Position numbers and translations under genes: made by a program. DNA of 64,000 nucleotides, taken from Nostocales cyanobacterium HT-58-2 (lineage in GTDB: Bacteria > Cyanobacteriota > Cyanobacteriia > Cyanobacteriales > Nostocaceae). Each line of letters opens with the position of its first letter. Position 1 is the first letter of the stretch. Where the stretch lies: contig CP019636.1 of NCBI GenBank assembly GCA_002163975.1, positions 5,397,501 through 5,461,500 on the forward strand, in the 5' to 3' direction. This document shows, piece by piece, positions 61,566-64,000 of the stretch. A model generated the notes under the pieces. It did not search any database and was not told the DNA's origin. It saw only the letters and a program-made list of their open reading frames with translations.

Positions 61566-62365
61566 GCAAAAATAAGTTGTCTCAAAAGCGCCAAAAACTT
61601 GCTTACGCTCTTCCTTTGCTAGTTATTGGACTAGTGAATTACCCAATAAAAGTGCAAGCAAACTCAGTACAATTGTTCCATAACAGAAGTCCCCAAAGAC
61701 CAAACCTTCTTGCCCAGAAATTTCCTGATAACGGAGAGCCCACAGGTCGTCGTCGAGGAGGGACAAGCCGTCGTGATGGATGTCCAGAACTAAAAACCCC
61801 CATCACAGCTGTAGTCCCTGGTGAGGAAAACGGCAACAAATCCTTTTTAGCAGCAACAATTGCTGAATATCCAACGTTTTGGGTTTATGTTCCTGAGTTA
61901 CCTAAAAACGTACGTTCTGCCGAATTTGTATTGCAGGATGAACAGGATCATGATGTTTACCGCACTTCTGTGACATTGCCTGGAAAGGCGGGCACCATAG
62001 GTATTAATCTACCATCAAGTCCACAATATGCTCTCAAGCAAAACTCAAAGTATCACTGGTTCTTCCGAGTGTATTGTGGTAATCCACAAAACCAACCTGA
62101 ATATTTTTTTGTGGACGCATGGCTGCAACGGGTAGCGCTGACTCCCGACCTTCAACAACAGTTGAAGAGTACAAAATCAGGGGAGTATAAGGTTTATGCT
62201 GCTAATCATCTTTGGTACGATGCGATAACAAATTTAGCTGACCTCGACCGTACTCATTCGGACACTAGCATATTGGCTGAAGATTGGATGAACTTGTTTG
62301 AAGGTCTTGGCTTGAAAGAACTTGCCCAAGCTCCTATATTGCAACGTTACAATCTGCATAAGTAA
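61562..62365 (+). CDS. DUF928 domain exported protein
   Basis: A 267-aa protein of the DUF928 family, found mainly in cyanobacteria next to CHAT/CHASE2 and filamentous-haemagglutinin genes. A signal peptide is visible (KLAYALPLLVIGLVNYPIKV then ANS, near residues 13-35). The mature part has LKTPITAVVPGEENG, TIAEYPTFWVYVPELP, ALKQNSKYHWFFRVYCG, and a helical C-terminus (LWYDAITNLADLDR, WMNLFEGLGL). The ATG at 61562 overlaps the stop of the CHASE2 gene (ATGA), so the two are translationally coupled. The extracytoplasmic location fits a partner of the CHASE2 sensor domain, which is inference. Its last codons are tandemly duplicated downstream of the stop. Confidence 0.88.
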   Translation: MSKNKLSQKRQKLAYALPLLVIGLVNYPIKVQANSVQLFHNRSPQRPNLLAQKFPDNGEPTGRRRGGTSRRDGCPELKTPITAVVPGEENGNKSFLAATIAEYPTFWVYVPELPKNVRSAEFVLQDEQDHDVYRTSVTLPGKAGTIGINLPSSPQYALKQNSKYHWFFRVYCGNPQNQPEYFFVDAWLQRVALTPDLQQQLKSTKSGEYKVYAANHLWYDAITNLADLDRTHSDTSILAEDWMNLFEGLGLKELAQAPILQRYNLHK

Positions 62366-62401
62366 CACTTTCAACGCTACAATCTGCACAAGTCAAACTT
62401 T
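62342..62401 (+). repeat. 30-base tandem duplication spanning the DUF928 stop codon
   Basis: The unit CAACGTTACAATCTGCATAA (first 20 of 30 bases) at 62342-62371 is repeated at 62372-62401 with about five differences. The first copy contains the stop codon; the second would encode QRYNLHK again. It looks like an old in-frame duplication of the gene end. Confidence 0.7.
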
Positions 62402-62438
62402 AAGAAACCCGGTTTCTCATAAGAAGTCGGGTTTCTTA
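62401..62438 (+). terminator. Stem-loop after the DUF928 gene
   Basis: TAAGAAACCCG and CGGGTTTCTTA form a perfect 11-base stem around 16 bases. It lies 36 bases after the DUF928 stop and 52 bases before the haemagglutinin gene. The GAAACCCGG/AAGAAACC type hairpin is often dispersed in cyanobacteria, so it may be a repeat rather than a terminator. Confidence 0.55.
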
Positions 62439-62490
62439 AGTCAAGCAGGCTACTGCTTTTGATTCAAATATCCGTTTTTTAGCAGTGCAA

Positions 62491-64000
62491 ATGCAGAATT
62501 GGTGCTACAGATTAACGTTAGGCAGTGGGTTAATCATAGGGGGAGTTTCAGCTTTTAGTAGTGATTCTGCTATTGCCCAAATTGTCCCTGATGGGACTCT
62601 ACCAAATAATTCCAGTGTTACAACCCAAGACAACATCAGAGTCATTACTGGAGGAACACAAGCAGGAAGCAACCTGTTCCACAGTTTTCAGGAGTTCTCT
62701 ATTCCCACAGGGAGTACAGCTTATTTCAACAATGGTTTGGATATTCAAAACATTATCAGTCGGGTGACAGGGAAGTCGATTTCTAATATTGATGGTATTT
62801 TGAGAGCCAATGGCAAAGCGAACCTATTTTTTATGAATCCCAATGGGATTATCTTTGGTCGGGATGCAAAGTTAGATATAGGCGGCTCTTTCTTAGCAAC
62901 CACAGCCAATGCCATTCAATTTGGTAATCAAGGCTTATTCCGCGCCACTTCTGTGGAAGCTTCTTCATCCTTATTGAGTGTCAATCCTTCTGCTTTGTTT
63001 TTTAACCAAATAACTGCGGCATCTATCCAGAATAATTCTGTTGCACGCTCCGGATTAGATCCATCAAAAACATTGACTGCAACTGGTTTACGTGTGCCTG
63101 ATGGTCAGAGTCTAGTGCTCGTAGGCGGTAACATCAGCATGAATCGTGGAGGACTGTATGCGTTTGGTGGGAGAGTCGAGTTGGGAGGTGTGAGTGCTGC
63201 GGGAACAGTTAGGTTAAATGTCAATGGCAGTCAATTTCGTCTGAGTTTTCCTGATGGTGTGGGGCGAAGTGATGTATCGCTCAACAATGGTGCTGTCGTA
63301 AATGTGCGTACTGATAACGGTGGCAGTATTGCAATTAACGCCCGTTCCCTAGAGATGGCAGGAGGAAGTAGTCTACAGGCAGGAATAGCAGAGGGATTGG
63401 GTGTGGTTAACAGCACGGCGGGAAATATTGAGGTTCATGCACAAGCCGCAATCAATCTTAAGGATGGCAGCGAAATTCGTAATTCGGTGCTATCTAGAGC
63501 AATCGGGCAATCAGGTGACATCAGCGTAACCACAGGCTCACTTTCTCTCACCAATGGCTCTGAATTGACTGCTAGTACCAGTGGACGAGGGGATGCGGGC
63601 AACATCACCGTTACTGCCCGCGATACCATTTCCGCTGATGAGGTGCGCAATAGTAATCCCAGTGGTCTAATCAGCAGTGTGCTACCTACAGGCGAGGGAA
63701 AAGGAGGTCGCATCAGCGTGACCACAGGCTCACTTGCTTTTACCAATGGTGGTGTCCTATTGGCTATTACTTTTGGACGAGGGGATGCTGGCAGTATCAG
63801 TGTGACTGCCCAGGATCAGGTCTCCTTTGATGGAGTGGGGAGGAATGGCAGTCGTAGCGGGATATTTAGCAGTATCACCGCTAATGCCGTGGGCAAGGGA
63901 GGTGACATCAACATCACTACAGGCTCCCTAAATGTACGAAATGGAGCGCGATTATCTGCCACAACTTTTGGAAAAGGAGATGCTGGCAATATCACTATTA
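62491..64000 (+). CDS. Filamentous-haemagglutinin-type adhesin with TPS domain (3' partial)
   Basis: The frame is open from ATG 62491 to the window end, at least 503 aa. A signal peptide covers about residues 7-35 (LTLGSGLIIGGVSAFSS, then AIAQ). The two-partner-secretion (TPS) domain follows: QIVPDGTLPNNSSVTTQ, NLFHSFQEFSIPTGSTAYF, then ILRANGKANLFFMNPNGIIFG, all diagnostic. Beyond about residue 260 are repeated beta-helix units containing GRGDAGNI/GKGGxI and TTGSLxxxNGA words, which continue past the edge. Such proteins are exported by a TpsB/ShlB-type outer-membrane pore, normally encoded next to them and perhaps just outside the window. Its order after DUF928 and CHASE2-CHAT suggests one functional unit. 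Confidence 0.92.
   Translation, partial: MQNWCYRLTLGSGLIIGGVSAFSSDSAIAQIVPDGTLPNNSSVTTQDNIRVITGGTQAGSNLFHSFQEFSIPTGSTAYFNNGLDIQNIISRVTGKSISNIDGILRANGKANLFFMNPNGIIFGRDAKLDIGGSFLATTANAIQFGNQGLFRATSVEASSSLLSVNPSALFFNQITAASIQNNSVARSGLDPSKTLTATGLRVPDGQSLVLVGGNISMNRGGLYAFGGRVELGGVSAAGTVRLNVNGSQFRLSFPDGVGRSDVSLNNGAVVNVRTDNGGSIAINARSLEMAGGSSLQAGIAEGLGVVNSTAGNIEVHAQAAINLKDGSEIRNSVLSRAIGQSGDISVTTGSLSLTNGSELTASTSGRGDAGNITVTARDTISADEVRNSNPSGLISSVLPTGEGKGGRISVTTGSLAFTNGGVLLAITFGRGDAGSISVTAQDQVSFDGVGRNGSRSGIFSSITANAVGKGGDINITTGSLNVRNGARLSATTFGKGDAGNITI

Overview
The window looks like a piece of a filamentous, Nostocales-type cyanobacterial chromosome. The evidence is direct: many HIP1 octamers (GCGATCGC), short heptamer-type tandem repeats and dispersed palindromes between genes, and cyanobacterial families such as CrtR, DUF3086, DUF3119, Uma2, an EcfT gene beside der, a pyruvate kinase with a C-terminal phosphohistidine-type domain, and CHAT/CHASE2/DUF928/filamentous-haemagglutinin genes. 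I see no tRNA, rRNA, CRISPR array, insertion sequence or phage block.

Region 1 (1-18878, all + strand) is a surface-polysaccharide cluster. It holds an ABC-2 permease (cut by the window edge), a Wzt-type ATPase with a C-terminal glycan-binding-type domain, two GDP-mannose 4,6-dehydratases, a triple-domain methyltransferase fusion, a coiled-coil methyltransferase that may act as a chain terminator, six glycosyltransferase genes (one with two GT domains), an MBOAT O-acyltransferase with an SGNH/AlgX-like partner, and a small EamA/SMR-like membrane protein. Many genes overlap or lie within a few bases of each other, so one or a few long transcripts are likely. The simplest reading is synthesis, methyl/acyl decoration and ABC export of a deoxyhexose-containing glycan.

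Region 2 (18883-33437) is mostly housekeeping: a frameshifted DUF433 remnant, EcfT, Der, a glycine-rich double-glycine-leader peptide with seven octapeptide repeats (a RiPP/bacteriocin-like precursor without recognisable partner genes), Uma2, PlsY, DUF3086, DUF3119, MlaE, a small membrane protein, SppA, AroH, a PstS-like binding protein divergent from a Ser/Thr kinase, an unannotated 58-aa membrane peptide, and CrtR. Region 3 (33438-42256) holds pyruvate kinase, a secreted GH29 alpha-L-fucosidase, two more glycosyltransferases, a PPC-CAP protein, NudC and a MazE/MazF-type pair.

Region 4 (42582-53295) has a putative defence gene (HsdR-N-like nuclease domain + STAND-type NTPase + HEAT-like C-terminus) with a 42-bp-period tandem repeat array just upstream, then IlvA, a PrmA-like methyltransferase, an agmatinase-family protein, a hypothetical protein, a pentapeptide protein, PurT and a LysM-lysozyme-like protein. 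Region 5 (53470-64000) is the most unusual. Two divergent genes share a paralogous CHAT (caspase-like) N-terminus but carry different sensor/output modules: STAND NTPase plus 14 WD40 repeats on the minus strand, and CHASE2 plus transmembrane helices on the plus strand. The CHASE2 gene is translationally coupled to a DUF928 exported protein and followed by a TPS-type filamentous haemagglutinin that runs off the window. This could be a sensor-protease-secretion module; that function is inference.
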